Origin: Loxodes magnus
Lineage: Eukaryota; Ciliophora; Karyorelictea; Loxodida; Loxodidae
Direction: 5' to 3'
Assembly (NCBI GenBank): GCA_946699065.1
Contig: CAMPDV010001984.1
Location: 1 to 64,000, forward strand
Length of the DNA stretch: 64,000 nucleotides
Under the pieces are notes generated by a model, which was not told where the DNA came from, did no database searches, and saw only the letters and a list, made by a program, of their open reading frames with translations. Shown piece by piece: positions 1 through 12,010 of the stretch (position 1 is the first letter of the stretch; each line of letters opens with the position of its first letter). Made by a program: the position numbers and the translations under genes.

Positions 1-300
1 AAAAACATGGAAATAGAAAAAGAAAAAAATGAATAATATTGATGAAAAATGAAAATAAGGAAAAGGAAACGTTGCTACTACTGTAATAGCTAATAAAATT
101 TATATAGAAATTACTGAAAATTCTTAAAATTTAAAAAACATTATTGAATCTAGGAAAAAAGAAAAAGAGAACAACTTTATTGCAATCAAGAAAGATAAAT
201 CTATAGAAAAAAGAAAATTAACAACTGCTGTGATTACATTAAACAGGACCTTAAAGAAGAAAACTTTATGATATACAAGAGCGACCTTCTCACAAATTTC
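1..300 (+). mobile_element. Eroded relic of a zinc-knuckle ORF1-only element
   Basis: In the frame starting at base 1, with TAA/TAG as Gln, bases 67-90 read KRCYYCNS, identical to the start of the CCHC knuckle of element a. The later His and Cys have become Asn and Tyr. The next ~60 residues (KFLKFKKHY, then a basic stretch) resemble the region after the knuckle in element a (EFLSFKNQY, then basic). Several TGA codons interrupt the frame. It is a worn non-LTR ORF1 fragment. The upstream part lies outside the window, and its mirror would lie beyond 64000. Confidence 0.5.
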
Positions 301-1921
301 TAAACTTCTTTGAGCAGCGGTCATGAACTACTGCAAAACTATTTTTAATTAGTTAATTAAATATTAAAATTTATGTTTACAATATACATTTTATTAGATT
401 AATTATATGATATGCTATACTTAGATCTTCATTAGAATAAATGTATTAATATAAATTAAACAGTTATAAGTTAGTTTTAGAAGTAAAGAAAACAAGAAAT
501 AAATTCTAAATTTATTATTATTTTATAAGCTAAAAGAACTTAATATTTTTAACTACTAACTTAGTTATTTTAACTCTATTTATATATATTTTATTATAAT
601 AGTAAAAAGTTTAAATACTATTTTAATTACTATCATTTCAAAAATTAAGTATGCAAAAAAATAAGTAACTAAAATTGAAAAGCAATTAAGTTCTTATCAT
701 GAATAAACACTCTTTGTAAATAAATAACAAAACTTTAATAAAGAGTATTTGCTACATAGCATTCATCAATTAATTTTTAATATAATATTAAATTAAAACA
801 AAATTAGGCTATAAAAGACTATTTATTTTATAAACATTTTCAAAATATTTTTAAGAGAGATAAGTTCTATATTTTCTAAGCCTTTAAAATATAATTCTAT
901 TTTATAAAAAAATAATCTAAATTGATATTTAAATTTAATTATTTTTGCTATTAGCAGATATTTTTAAATATTTTATTAATTGATAACCATTTTAGCTATT
1001 TCCAAACATAAACTTTTAATATTTTTACTCATCATTAACCATTTTTTAGTTTTATTAAAAGTAGTATTAAATAAAAATTAAATACCCAGCTTTTTATTAA
1101 GATACAAAAGAAAACATTTATTACATTTTAAGAAATTAGCCTTCTTTTGTGTTTATTATTTTAATTGTAAGAAATTCATTTTTAATCATTACTTAAGTTT
1201 TATTTATGGATATCAAATATAATGTTAAGTAAAATAAGCAAAGATATTCAAATTATACTACTGTTGGAAAAATCTACTTAAAAGGATTTAGAAAGTAAAA
1301 AAGTAAATTAAAATAGTTTCATCACTTAGATTAAATGTAAATAACTTTATCTACTCTCAATATATTATTAAAAAAAATTGTATTCCTGAATGCTAAGAAT
1401 CATCTAACATTAATGTAAATATTAAAATTAACTTAGATTGTAAAATATATCTTAATTACTTAAGTTATGGTAAGTAAAATTTAATCTACTTTAAGTAAAT
1501 TATTGTTACTTTTTAAATTTAACTTATTTTATTAAAAATTTTACTAAACTTTTTATAATAATTAAGTTAGGAATTATTCTTTATTACTTCTATTGATATT
1601 TAGCTTATATTCTTTTATAACTAGTAAACTTATATTTTGTTGTTTACAAATTTTAATTATTCATTTTTTAGTGATTCAAAGGAATTTTTATTTTGATCAA
1701 TTTTAAAATAGAAAGTCTCTGAATAATTTTTAATTTTATAATAAAGTAACTTTTTTATTAGGCACATTTTTACTATAGAGTAAGAGATAAATATTATTAA
1801 ATACTAAAACTTAAATATTTTTACACTTTATTTTCAATTTTTAAGTTATCTTTAAATAATTTAAAAAAGAGATTTTCCTATTAAGTTTAATCTATTTTAA
1901 TAAGATAGTTTTAAATCTTCT
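301..1921. other. AT-rich stretch without recognisable gene
   Basis: Extremely AT-rich sequence with homopolymer and TTTA/TAAT runs. I see no protein-like frame, RNA gene or repeat shared with the rest of the window apart from its membership of the inverted repeat from 1509 onward. Confidence 0.6.
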
Positions 1922-2055
1922 TTGTTCATTATAAGGATTCTTCCTTTTATTAGAATTATTAAATTTATTATTTATATCTTTTATTTAAATCTATATAATC
2001 ATATTTTAATAAAACTATCTCTTCTATTTATTATCACTATTATATTATATTCAAC

Positions 2056-2340
2056 CTTTTCTTCCCTCAGGCCAAAGCTAGTCCTCTATCAAAACATTCA
2101 AATCAATTTAGGTACAAGATTCTAAAATAACCAATACCATGAAAGAACCATTTTTTAACCTTCTAATTCCTAACTTCAGTCGAAATCCCCTGATAGAGCA
2201 AAAACTTGAGAAAGTTTCATCTATTTGGAACAAGAAATTCAAATAGTGCAAGATGAACATTTGAAAATACATTTTAGGGCAACCTGATTTGAATAGTTAT
2301 AGATATCGAAAAAGAATAATTAAAGTATGATTAGAAATGT
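2056..2340 (+). pseudogene. Coding-like island, unknown protein (left copy)
   Basis: GC rises here. The frame through the ATG at about 2139 reads a plausible soluble peptide (MKEPFFNLLIPNFSRNPLIE, then KLEKVSSIWNKKFKQ) with two in-frame TGA codons (after KMNI and after IIKV). A pyrimidine-rich stretch ending in CAG at about 2070 resembles a 3' splice site, so this could be an exon. The same sequence, TGAs included, is in the right arm at 63170-63453. I do not recognise the family. Confidence 0.3.
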
Positions 2341-2559
2341 TTAAAATAAAATTATTATTTCAAGAGTAGAAAATCTAAACAGAGATTAAAGAAAAAAATT
2401 GAAGATAAGAAGTTTTTCTTTCTTATTATATAAAGAGCTAAATATTGATAAGCAATTAACGCTGAATCATTATAATAAACTATTATTATTATATATATTA
2501 ATTTTAAATAGGGATGAGCAATCCCCCAACTGAGATTTATTTTAATTACTGTACCAGGA

Positions 2560-2780
2560 AATACCATGAGCGAAGAACCGAACAAGAATCTTTTAGAAGC
2601 CAAGAGTAGATAAGACTGAAGAAGTATCAAGAAAAGTTAATGATGAAAGATGCCAGATATTAAGGTCTCTTAGGGAGTATTCTGATCACGGCCCTATAGA
2701 AGACAAGACATACAAAGGAATGTTAGCACTTTGGAAGACTTCAGCAAAGAGATATTTAAATTTTAAAAACCTTTATTAAA
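2560..2780 (+). pseudogene. GC-rich coding-like island ending at a shared hairpin
   Basis: One frame reads about 60 well-formed residues (DERCQILRSLREYSDHGP, then a basic LALWKTSAKRYLNF). It is followed at once by the hairpin at 2781-2811. The layout matches the islands at 35.4, 40.4 and 45.5 kb: a GC-rich peptide-coding stretch, the hairpin, then an AT tail. It is probably the 3' end of a mobile element. Family unknown. The mirror copy is at 62730-62950. Confidence 0.35.
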
Positions 2781-2811
2781 GAACTTCACGTCATTAAGGT
2801 GCTACGTTCTC
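2781..2811 (+). repeat. Copy of the shared 3' hairpin motif
   Basis: Reads GAACTTCACGTCATTAAGG then TGCTACGTTCTCT, followed by CTATAATC and a TTTA-rich tail. It aligns with the hairpins at 29656-29687 (same strand) and with the reverse complements of 40360-40392 and 45498-45530. The core is CGCxxCATTxA followed by TGCTACG. Confidence 0.55.
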
Positions 2812-2965
2812 TATAATCTTATTTATTAATTTATAAAATTTAAAAAGTTTACTATACTCATTTAAATCTATTTAAATATGATTATGATTATATAAATTAT
2901 AAATATACCCGTTATTCATAATCTAAGTATAAATAGTCTGATAAAATTAAATAATTATAATAAAA

Positions 2966-4804
2966 ATGTAAAGTAGGACTGATTAATCAACTAGTAACTA
3001 GAATTATATACTAGATAATCCAAATTAATAGTCCTCTTCTGATCGATAATAAGAAGAATCTAATAAACACCTCCAAGAAACTTAAGTAACAGCACAAATC
3101 CAAAACAATTTGGCATAAGATTAAAAATAAAAAAACAATTTGATAAATTAAACAATATCAATAAAAAAGTAGTAAGATTAAGAAATAACGCTTCCAATGA
3201 AGAGAATTAATGAGCACTTAAACTAAGAAGAAGAGTTTTCTTAATAATAATAAAGCACTGAGCAGTTTAAAAGTAGTAAACAAATTTTATTTTCTAATTC
3301 TTATATTCTTCAAAATATTAGCTAGTTCCTTAAAAATAGAGACAAAAGTAGACTGCAATAGGTTAGTTAATTTCTAAATAAGTTTAAGTATTAATTTGAA
3401 AAGTTAGAAATAAAACAATATTCAAGTAATAAAGGCTACGTTTAAAATAAAATAAACTGAACTATCAAACAAATTATATGATCTGATACTAAATTTCTAT
3501 ATATTAATACTTAAAATTGATAAGAACAAAATTAAGCAGAAAAAGTTTTTTAAGAAATAATAAAATGTTTATAGCTGAAAATGAATCTAGATCAGAAAGG
3601 TTATAAACTAGTATAAGAAATTCATTTACTTGGACTAATAAATTTAGATAAAACCTTTTAAGAATATATTTCAAAATGCTCAAATCTAAAAAAAGTTGTT
3701 TTAAAGATTAACTTTTTATTTGAAGAAAATTTAAGTTTTTTGTAAAACTTGACTCATTTATAATCCTTAGAAGTCTAAGACATAAATTAGGAATCGATAA
3801 CAGGAAAGTTTTTAATAGACTACTGTTAAGGATTGAATTTAAAGGAACTAAAATTATTTAGTAATGGAATTAATCAAGAAATTTTAATACAATATTTGAA
3901 ATAAAAAGGAAACTCATTAGAAGAAATAAACATTAACTATAATGAGAATATGGATAAGTATATTGATTTATGCCCTAATTTAAACAAAATTGTATGGTAT
4001 TAAATTAAAAGTTCTTAAGATAAATTCATATTGAAGTTAAAAAACTTTAACCTTAGTTATTTAAAAATTTAGTGAGACTTATAAACAGAAACAATATAAG
4101 AATTATTTTCTAAGTAGCATAATAATTTATAACATATTGAGATTGATGATTGCGATAATTTTAATGATAATCAACTGATATCTTTAATGTAAAATTGTCC
4201 TAGTTTAAAATCTATTATATTAGATTCATTATATGAACTTACTAATGTATCTTTGAAGAAAATAGGAGATTATGGATAGAATTATAAAAAAATATAAATT
4301 TGCAATCTTAGATAGCTTTCTAATGAAACTCTATGTTATATTTTTGAGAATTGTAGAAAACTAACTAAGTTATCTCTTAGTGATATGGAAAAACTAAAAA
4401 ATAAGACTTTACATTCTTTGAATTAAAACTGTAAGAAGTTAGAAAGCTTAGATTTGGAATGAAGCGAAATGTTAGATGAGAATTGAATAAATGAAATAGT
4501 TAAAATAAATAAATTAAAAGAATTATATTTTTAATAAATTTAACTAAATAATAAAGATATAGTATAAATAGTAACTAACTGTAAACATTTAAAATCTTTA
4601 ATTCTTTAGGATTCAAAGGTTGTTACATAGGAAGGCTTTCCAATTTATGATTAAGAGGGATAAGAATATCCTTTTTATAGAAATCTTAAATACTTAGATA
4701 TTGAAGGAACGTCAATAAACGAATAGTGGGCTAATTAACTTAAATAGAAGTTCGTAAGGATGACAATAATCCATAATGTTGAGAAAGGTAGCAAACAAAC
4801 TTGA
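2966..4804 (+). CDS. F-box/LRR protein, copy L1 (in-frame TGA codons)
   Basis: Reading TAA/TAG as Gln gives 612 codons from ATG (MQSGTDQSTSNQ) to TGA at 4802-4804 with no frameshift; I read it codon by codon. Residues 1-105 are Gln-rich. Residues ~108-150 form an F-box-like motif (SNSYILQNI, then QFLKNRDKSRLQQVSQFL). From ~200 to ~590 there are imperfect leucine-rich repeats (NCRKLTKLSL, NCKKLESLDL, NCKHLKSLIL), as in FBXL/AMN1 proteins that select substrates for SCF ubiquitin ligases. Six internal TGA codons occur; two (3458-3460 and 4484-4486) are present in all eight copies. If TGA always stops, the product is a 164-residue F-box fragment. The mirror is L8. Confidence 0.6.
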
Positions 4805-5564
4805 AAGAAAGTAAATAAAATAAATATTAAATTTTATATTTTAAAAATAATTTACGCTAAACAAATAAAATTACTTAAAGTTGCTTATTAAGATACTTTT
4901 TATATATAATAAACTATAAATTTTACATAACTTTGTTCATAAAATAGGTAGAATAAAGAGATAATAAGTAATGCTTCAATTGTTATATATAAATAAATGG
5001 AAATTGAAATATTTAATGAAAAGTATAGCAATAAATAAATTTCTTAAATTTTGATATTAAAGCCTTACTTCATATAGTTATTTAGTTGATAATCTTTAAA
5101 TTATTGCACATAAACTTGAAAATAATAAAAAGGAAAACAGCTAGAGTATATAATAAAGAAGTTTAGTAGAGAATTGATGAGATAATAATAATTTGAAAGC
5201 AATAAATGAAAAGTTAAGATGTAATAAATAATTTAAAGAATGTTTAATTATGCTCAAATATCTAATAAATTTAAATAAAAATATCTATTAGCTTATTATA
5301 ATATGAAACTAAGTTATTGTAATTTGGTCTAAAATTCTTATGTAGTTATCATATAAGTATTCTTAAATAAGAAATTAATATCTTAAATAAATTAAAGTTA
5401 CACTTTATACAAAAAATAAAGAACTTCATTAAAAGCATATTATTTAAAGATTGGTAACATATAACTTGTTTAAATTAGCTATTATCTAGTTTGTATTCTA
5501 ATAGATTTATTAAATACGTTAAATATAATTAAAATTTAAGAACTAATGACTTAAAAATTAATAA
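4805..5564. repeat. Spacer downstream of L1, part of the LRR-gene repeat unit
   Basis: This AT-rich spacer is repeated downstream of L4 (28490-29200), L5 (36510-36907 plus 37778-38250) and L8 (59990-60700), so the duplicated unit includes the 3' flank of the LRR gene. The copy beside L5 is split by element d. I see no gene in it. Confidence 0.7.
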
Positions 5565-5981
5565 TCAACATAGTTATTTCATTTAATTTAGTTGAATTTT
5601 CAATCTTTCAATTAGCTCAATCTTATGTTTTCTGACCTCGATAGATACGATCTTTTCTTCATTTTAGATGAAGGAATTTGCTTATCTTATCGCGTTTTTT
5701 TCATTTGTTGGTTATTTTTCCTTAAATTTAAAAGTTGTTATTTTAGAAGGATCAGATTGGTATACTCTTTATTTGAAATTAAACTAGAAACTCTTTATAA
5801 TCTCTAAAAGCTTCAAATATACTAATAATCCCATCAATATGATTGTAGTTACTATTTATTGTAAATTAATAACTATCTTAAATAACTGAAAATCTAGTAT
5901 AATAAGCTATTTTATTTAAACTGAAAGCTTCAATTATAAGAAAATTTCTGAAATATGATATTAATAGTTAAGTAGTAGCAT
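5565..5981 (-). CDS. Hypothetical 138-aa protein (left copy)
   Basis: Under the ciliate code an ORF runs from the ATG at 5981 to TGA at 5565-5567 (139 codons including stop). The right-arm copy (59533-59949) has exactly the same length. The first ~70 residues are hydrophobic and could span a membrane (ILMGLLVYLKLLEIIKSF). The last ~60 are charged and helical (NEEKIVSIEVRKHKIELIER). The frame stays open upstream of the ATG. I know no homologue. Equal length in both arms is only weak evidence for coding, because the arms are close copies. Confidence 0.35.
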
Positions 5982-6347
5982 AGATATTGAATGTGGGTAA
6001 TATTGGAAGGTATTCTTATATAAGAATTTTGAAAGTAATGGTAATATGCCTTTGATCTATATATTTAATAATGAATATGATATAATTACATAATAATTAT
6101 ATGCAGATATTTTTATTTCTAAGATAATTATTAAAATATTAGATTTTAAATAATAAATGCATCTATAAGGTAAGTATAGTAACTTACCTATTTATACTTA
6201 ATTTTACTTTTTAGTTTATTTTAAATTATTATTTTCATTTACAAATTTAAAATATGATACTGCTTATTTAAACCTTAAGCTTTATTTATAAATATAGCCC
6301 TATAAATTAAGTATAAATAGTCTGATAAAATTAATAATTATAATAAA

Positions 6348-8163
6348 ATGTAAAGTGGGACTGATTAATCAACTAGTAACTCAAACTATACACTAGATAA
6401 CCCAAACTAATAGTCCTCTTCTAATCAATAATAAGAAGAGTCTGATATCCAAGAAATTTAAATATCAACTCAAATCCGTAAAAATTTAACAAAAGACTAA
6501 AAATAATAGAACAGTTAAATAAATTAAGAAAACTCTATAGAAAGATTAATAAATTTAAGAAATAACGTTTTCAATCAAGATATTTTATTAACACTTAAGC
6601 AAAGAAGAGTTTTCTTAAGAAAAATAAAAAACTAAACAGTTTAAAAATAGTTAGTTAAATTTAGTTTCCAATTCTTATATTTTTTAGTACATTTGCTAGT
6701 TCCTCAAAAATAGAGACATCTGTAGATACAATAGGTTTGCTTGTTCCTTAATAATTTCAAATATTAATTTCAAAAGTTAGCTATTAAAGAATATTCAAGT
6801 AATCATGACTATGTTTAAAGTAAAACCAATTGAACCCTTAAGTAAATTTTATAGTCAGATACTAAAATTTTATTCATTAATACTTACTATTTAAAAGGAG
6901 AAAAATAGAAAGAATAAATTTAGCAAAAACTTAAAAAATACTTACAACTAAAATTAAATTTAAATCAAAAAGGATATAAATAAGTATAAGAAATTAAATT
7001 ACTTGGATTAGCAAATGTAGATAAAGCTATTCAAGATTATATATCAAAATGCCTAAATCTAAAAATATTTATTTTAGTGACTAACTTTCATAAGAAGAAA
7101 ATTTAAGTTTTTTATAAAACTTTACTCATTTACAATATTTGCATATCACAGTATCAAATAATAAATAGGTTACAGAAGAATTTTTACAAGATTACTGTTA
7201 AGAGTTAAATATAAAGGTACTTAAATTATTTAGTGAAGGACTTAATCAAGAAACTTTATTGCAATATTTATAGAAAAAAGGAAATTAATTAGAGGAAGTA
7301 AGTATAAACTAAAATGAGAATATGGATAGTTATATTGATTTATGTCCTAATTTAAACAAAATTGACTCTTATAAAGTATAAAATTAATTAGAATAACTCA
7401 TACTGAAGATAAGAAACTTTGACCTTATCCATTTAAAACTTATGTAATCTCAAAGTTTATAAGCAGAAGTAGTATAATTTTCTAAGTAGTAAAATAAATT
7501 ATAATATATAGAGATTTTTATTGCTAGTAATTTAATGATAAAAACCTGATAACTCTAATATAAAACTCTCCTAACTTGAAATCTCTTACATTTACTCTAT
7601 TGTATTAACTTACTAATAATGCTTTGAAAAAGATTGGAGATTATGGATAAAACTATGAATAAATATCTCTTAGTCATGTTAAATAACTTTCTAATAAAAC
7701 TCTACAATATATATTTGAGAAGTGTAGAAAACTAACTAAATTATCTCTTCAAGGTATGAAACAACTAAAAAATAAGAGTTTTCAATCTATGAGTTAAAAC
7801 TGCTTATAATTAGAAAGTTTAGATTTGGATGATTGCAAATTCTTAGATGAAAACTGAATAGATGAAATAGTTTAAATAAAGAAATTAAAAGAATTAAGTT
7901 TTTAAGGAAGTAAGCTTACTAATAAAGAAATCGTACAAATAGTAACTAACTATAAATAATTGAAAGTTCTAAAATTGTAATATTCAAAGGATGTTACATA
8001 GGAAGGTTTTCCATTTTGTGATTAAGAAGGATAAGAATATCCTTTCTATAGAAATCTTAAATATTTAGATATTCAAGGAATTTAGATAAAAGAGGATCGA
8101 GCTAATAAACTTAAATAGAAGTTCGCTACAATATCGAGAAGGATAGGAAATAAATTTGAATGA
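6348..8163 (+). pseudogene. F-box/LRR gene copy L2, frameshifted
   Basis: The most diverged LRR copy in this arm. It begins with the same MQSGTDQSTSN start and contains the same LRR blocks, but the distance from ATG to the consensus terminal TGA (8161-8163) is not a multiple of three. The frame shifts in the F-box region and again in the first LRR block. It still has TGA at the two codons shared by all copies (between Asn and Thr, and in the DEN-TGA-I motif). Its mirror L7 is also out of frame. Likely a dead paralogue. Confidence 0.7.
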
Positions 8164-8918
8164 AAAATTTCTAAATAACGATAAACTTAAATTAAAATAA
8201 CTTAATAAAAATGATATATTTACTATTCTAAAAATATCTGAAATTATTTTTAAAAAGCTTACTTCAAATATTTTTTTGATTTATATGTTTTTTATTAAAG
8301 CTAAAGTTTTTAAAGGTTAGTAAATAAAAATTTGATTTAAAAAAATAGTTTATCCTACGAAAACTTGTAACAATAAATTTAACTTTTCTAACATTGATCT
8401 GATTTATACTTGATATATATTAAGCACTAAAATAAAGCTAATAATTATATATAATGTAGATTATTTTTGAATGAGAAAGTAGTTTATTTAGTAGTAAGTT
8501 AATAGTTGTATATTAAAGATAATAATAAGGAATAATAATAATATTTAGGTACTTTAGTTAAATACAATAGTTATATTTATTTTAGAATTAATTTATAGAT
8601 ATAAATTTGTTATATTTAATAACTGTTATTTATAGATTTAATAAAATTAAATTGAAAATAATTAAGATATAATTAAGCTAAAATAATTATTTTATAAGAT
8701 ATTAAAAATAGATATTTATCATTACATACCATATTATGAAATTATCAAAACTAAATATTAATGCTATTTTAATTAACTTTGTATATTTTACACTATTATT
8801 TAAAATAGTCTAATAAAAAATACTTTAATTCATTTTAAACAGTATAAAGCTAAAATACTAAATTAAATATCTAATGCTTTAACTTCATTGCTATTAACAT
8901 TTCTATTTAGATTAATCA
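8164..8918. other. AT-rich intergenic stretch
   Basis: About 750 bp of very AT-rich DNA between L2 and element a. No convincing frame, RNA or repeat was seen apart from its mirror in the right arm (56596-57350). Confidence 0.5.
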
Positions 8919-9886
8919 ATATTTATTATTATATAGATTAAGTTAGGCCATCTTTGAGGAATTTCACCTTTTCCCGCCAATCACCGGATTGCTCCGGGAT
9001 TAAATCAAAAAGTTTAAAAGTTTCTCATTTCACATCCATTCATCTTGTTATGGCTAGTTCCATCTTGCGTTCCGCGAAAATTTCTTCTTATAAATGGTTC
9101 CAATTTCCGTCATTCATAGTCTTTCTTTTATTCTCCTCTGCTGCAATTGTCTAGCCTTTCTTTTCTGTGCTTATTGCTTTCTCTATATTCCCCAGTATTG
9201 GTTCTTGAAACTCAGGAATTCCTTGCATTTTCTTCACAAGTGTTGCTCTGAATTGCAATAATAGCATCTTTTTACAATCTTGATTGGTTTGGTCTTCTTC
9301 AAGTTCTTGTCAATTTCTTCAATCAGCATTGGGTCGCCTTTCTGCTCATTTAGTTTCTCTTCTAATCTCTCAAGTCTGTTGTCAAATTCAGTCTGATTTT
9401 AATGCTAATTCTGGGATTAGCTAGTTTAATCCTACGATATATTCCAGAAAGCATTCAGTTATCGTTCTTAAGACATAAGTCTTGACTCTATTCCTTCAGC
9501 TAGGTCAAGCTTTTCCATTAATTTGTCATTGTCTTTCTTGAGTTTCCTAACCTCTTCCTGGAGGTTTAGCACTACTCTGATGAGCTATTCCATGCTCATC
9601 TGGCCAGAAGGATTGAATTCCGTCACCTCCTGATGGAGAGCAGATTTCATCTGCTTTCTCGGTTTCTCAGCTGAGATTGGAGTATCTATATGGGCTGTCT
9701 TAAATGCTTGCTTCCGCTCTTGTTGTTAAATTCCAGGTTGTTAGTTCAATATAGATTAGGGTTAAGATAGAGAAGATTATTAAGTCTTGGTTTCCTGCTT
9801 CCTCCCTTCCTTTTTGGCTTAAGAGGTGGTATAGAAGCCTGATTTGAAAGCTTCCACCATTTTATTTATCCATATTTATTATTATA
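8919..9886 (-). mobile_element. ORF1-only retroelement a (left copy) with target-site duplication
   Basis: The element body is 8934-9871 (938 bp), flanked by a perfect 15-bp duplication (ATATTTATTATTATA at 8919-8933 and 9872-9886). On - it encodes a coiled-coil protein starting at the ATG at 9860, with KPRKQMKSALHQE, a heptad-rich central part, and a CCHC knuckle starting KRCYYCNSEQH, then a basic tail. A TGA lies inside the knuckle (between Leu and Arg), as in the right copy. The base composition is clearly richer in GC than the flanks. Both arms carry it with the same duplication, so it inserted before the arms were duplicated. Confidence 0.75.
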
Positions 9887-10258
9887 CCCTTAATTTTTAT
9901 ATGGATTGTTTTTACCAAATCTAGTGTTCTCTTTATTAAAGTCCACAAACTCAGATAGAGGACTCTGGACATAAACTATTAGCACTACTGGAAATAAAGA
10001 ATAAGTAGTTTAAGTCTGATATTTGATAAAAGAGTTGCGAGTCTGATACTTTGACTATAATAAATAATTTGAATTGGTATATTATTTTTAATATAATAAA
10101 TTTAAAGCATTCATGTTAAATAAATACTAAATAATCTTTACCAAAAAATTAGATCATAAATATTTTAGAATTATCAATTTTTAAATGATAGTAAATTAAT
10201 TAAATATATTCTATTTATTTTAGACACATTTCTTTCAAATATTTATAAGAGTAATTAA
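9887..10258. other. AT-rich stretch
   Basis: No gene seen. A short motif near 10000-10065 (AAGTAGTTT, then AGTCTGATAT) weakly resembles one at 10540-10600, perhaps an old small duplication. Confidence 0.4.
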
Positions 10259-10675
10259 ATGGAGGAGTCCGTATTTTGGATCTTTAAGCTTTTAATATTC
10301 TGATTTAAGACGAAATTTACTGCTTGATCATCTGCTATATTAAGTGAATTCTAAATGATATCAGATACTCAAATAGTACTAGGATGAAATTTTGAAAATG
10401 ATTATGTATCAAACAAATTAAAAGTGGTTCTTGTATTGAAGCATGATTTGAATATCTTTTAGATTAAAATTTCTAATGATATTGTATAGAAGTAGAAGAT
10501 TAAAATAGAAACTAAAATAAACAGAAAAGATAAAAGGACAAGTAGTTTTAGTCTCGCATTTTATAAAAGATCAAACAGTGGCAAATCTATGAAAGGCACT
10601 TTCAAAGGATCGTAGAGTTTTATATCTAAAATAAAAAATACTTAATAATAAAAGATTTAATTAAGCAATTTATGA
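10259..10675 (+). pseudogene. Coding-like frame of 138 codons with three TGAs (left copy)
   Basis: From the ATG at 10259 the frame runs without frameshift to a TGA at 10673-10675. It begins MEESVFWIFKLLIF and ends in a Ser/Lys-rich tail (SFSLAFYKRSNSGKSMKG). Three TGA codons lie in the first 43 codons, in hydrophobic contexts (IF-TGA-FK, TA-TGA-SS, LG-TGA-NF). The right arm has the same sequence at about 54838-55256. No family recognised; it may be a relic exon. Confidence 0.25.
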
Positions 10676-11119
10676 TAAATAACAATTAGAAACAGTATAT
10701 TACATTTTATGTTTAATAAATCATTAATAGCTAATTAATTTAATTAGAGCATTCTTTCTTAAGATTAATTCATCTTAATTAAAATTGTTTTCTCGTTATT
10801 AATTTAATAACTTAAACTAAGTTTCTTTAAAGCTATTTCAAATTTTAAATACTTTAAAAAGAATATGAAGCTATTAGTTCAACAATTGTAAGCAGATTCA
10901 AATTTATAAATGACTAGTAAAATTTTTTAAAATGTTGGCTCAACTAACTTTAGTTGAATCTATATTTGCAGCATATTTAAGAAATAATATTTCTGTTCTT
11001 TAGTTATTATTTATTCTAGAAAATAAATATCTCAAATAAATAAAAAATACTTTTTATTAATAACCAAATAATTAATTACTTTTATTATATAGAAGTACCA
11101 TCTAGTTTATATCTCTTTA

Positions 11120-11400
11120 AAAATTAATATTCAAAAGTCTTCTCATACTTCTGCCTTTCGTTCTACCCGCCTAATGAGTCACTTCAGCTTTTCCAAATTG
11201 AGAATCTACTTATTAAAGACTATTCTCAAACTTTGAACCAAATATTTTAGTCTTCTTGAATAAGAATTAATATTTAAGAACATTAGATAGTCCGTCAGTC
11301 AAACATTTATACTGTTAGCAAGAATCCTCTGGCAAGATAGATTTGTCTCTTCCGAATCTGTCCACTCTTCTTCGTGGTGGCACCTAGGTTGAGTTAAAAA
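11120..11400 (-). repeat. R-family GC-rich coding-like repeat, copy R1 (left)
   Basis: About 280 bp related to 35400-35735 (R2) and 45531-45870 (R3), and mirrored at 54125-54410. On - it has a conserved peptide pattern: a GRDKS block, an LIQED block, a RFSIW block, and THQAGR before the end. It contains a TGA where R2 has a CGA Arg codon. This copy lacks the terminal hairpin seen beside R3. Probably part of a mobile element of unknown family. Confidence 0.5.
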
Positions 11401-12010
11401 GTTAGATAGCGAATTGAAGAGTAAGCAAATAGAGCAAAATAATATTGTTAAAAATATCTAAGAACATAGAGGAAAGTTAACTGCCTTTTTTAAGGATAAA
11501 GGAAATGAAAAGTAAGATTTAAAATTATAATGAAAAAGGTTACAAAGATTCAATTGTTCCATTTATATTTAAGACAGAATAGAGCACTAGTTTAAAGATG
11601 ACTGGTATAAACAAAAGTGTTGGGGTACATTTAAGATTAACAGATAATTTAACCTGAAGAGTAAATAAAAAACCAGTCTATCAGTTAACAGTCCTATTAA
11701 GTGTTTTGTAGAGATTTAAAGAGAAATTAAGAAATAGAAAAGTAGAATATTAAAGACCCGAAAACAGCAACTGAAATACTCTAGAAGAATAAATATATAA
11801 ATATATCTGGGCTTTTAAGGCTTTTTTAGATAATTAAAGGGATTTTAAATATGCAGCAGAAAAAGCAAACCAAACCAGCATATTAATTATTGATTATATA
11901 TGACATACATTCCCCATCGAAAAACCAAAATCGAATGTTTCAAGTTAAAAATTCATGCAATGGCCAAAGACTTCTAAATTTAGAATACTTTATTTTCTAA
12001 GATGAGTACA
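11400..12010 (+). pseudogene. Unassigned coding-like region (left copy)
   Basis: Two overlapping frames look protein-like. One has KPVYQLTVLLSVLQRFKEKL and later IYKYIWAFKAFL, interrupted by three TGAs. Another is basic and has one TGA. Both arms carry it (right copy about 53500-54110). It abuts R1, so it may be the body of the same element. I cannot choose the frame or name a family. Confidence 0.25.

Noticed and set aside
1922-2125. 67-codon standard-code ORF on + and its mirror at 63384-63587
   Set aside because: It is AT-rich Ile/Phe sequence; the protein-like frame begins later and uses TAA/TAG as Gln. Its presence in both arms only reflects the inverted repeat.
2355-2630. 91-codon ORF on - and its mirror at 62879-63154
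   Set aside because: Likely antisense to the coding-like island on the other strand; no family resemblance.
8934-9871. Element a as a Gag fragment of an LTR retrotransposon
   Set aside because: CCHC proteins occur in Gag, but there are no terminal repeats, the duplications are 15 bp (LTR elements usually give 4-6), and the 3' end is an AT tail.
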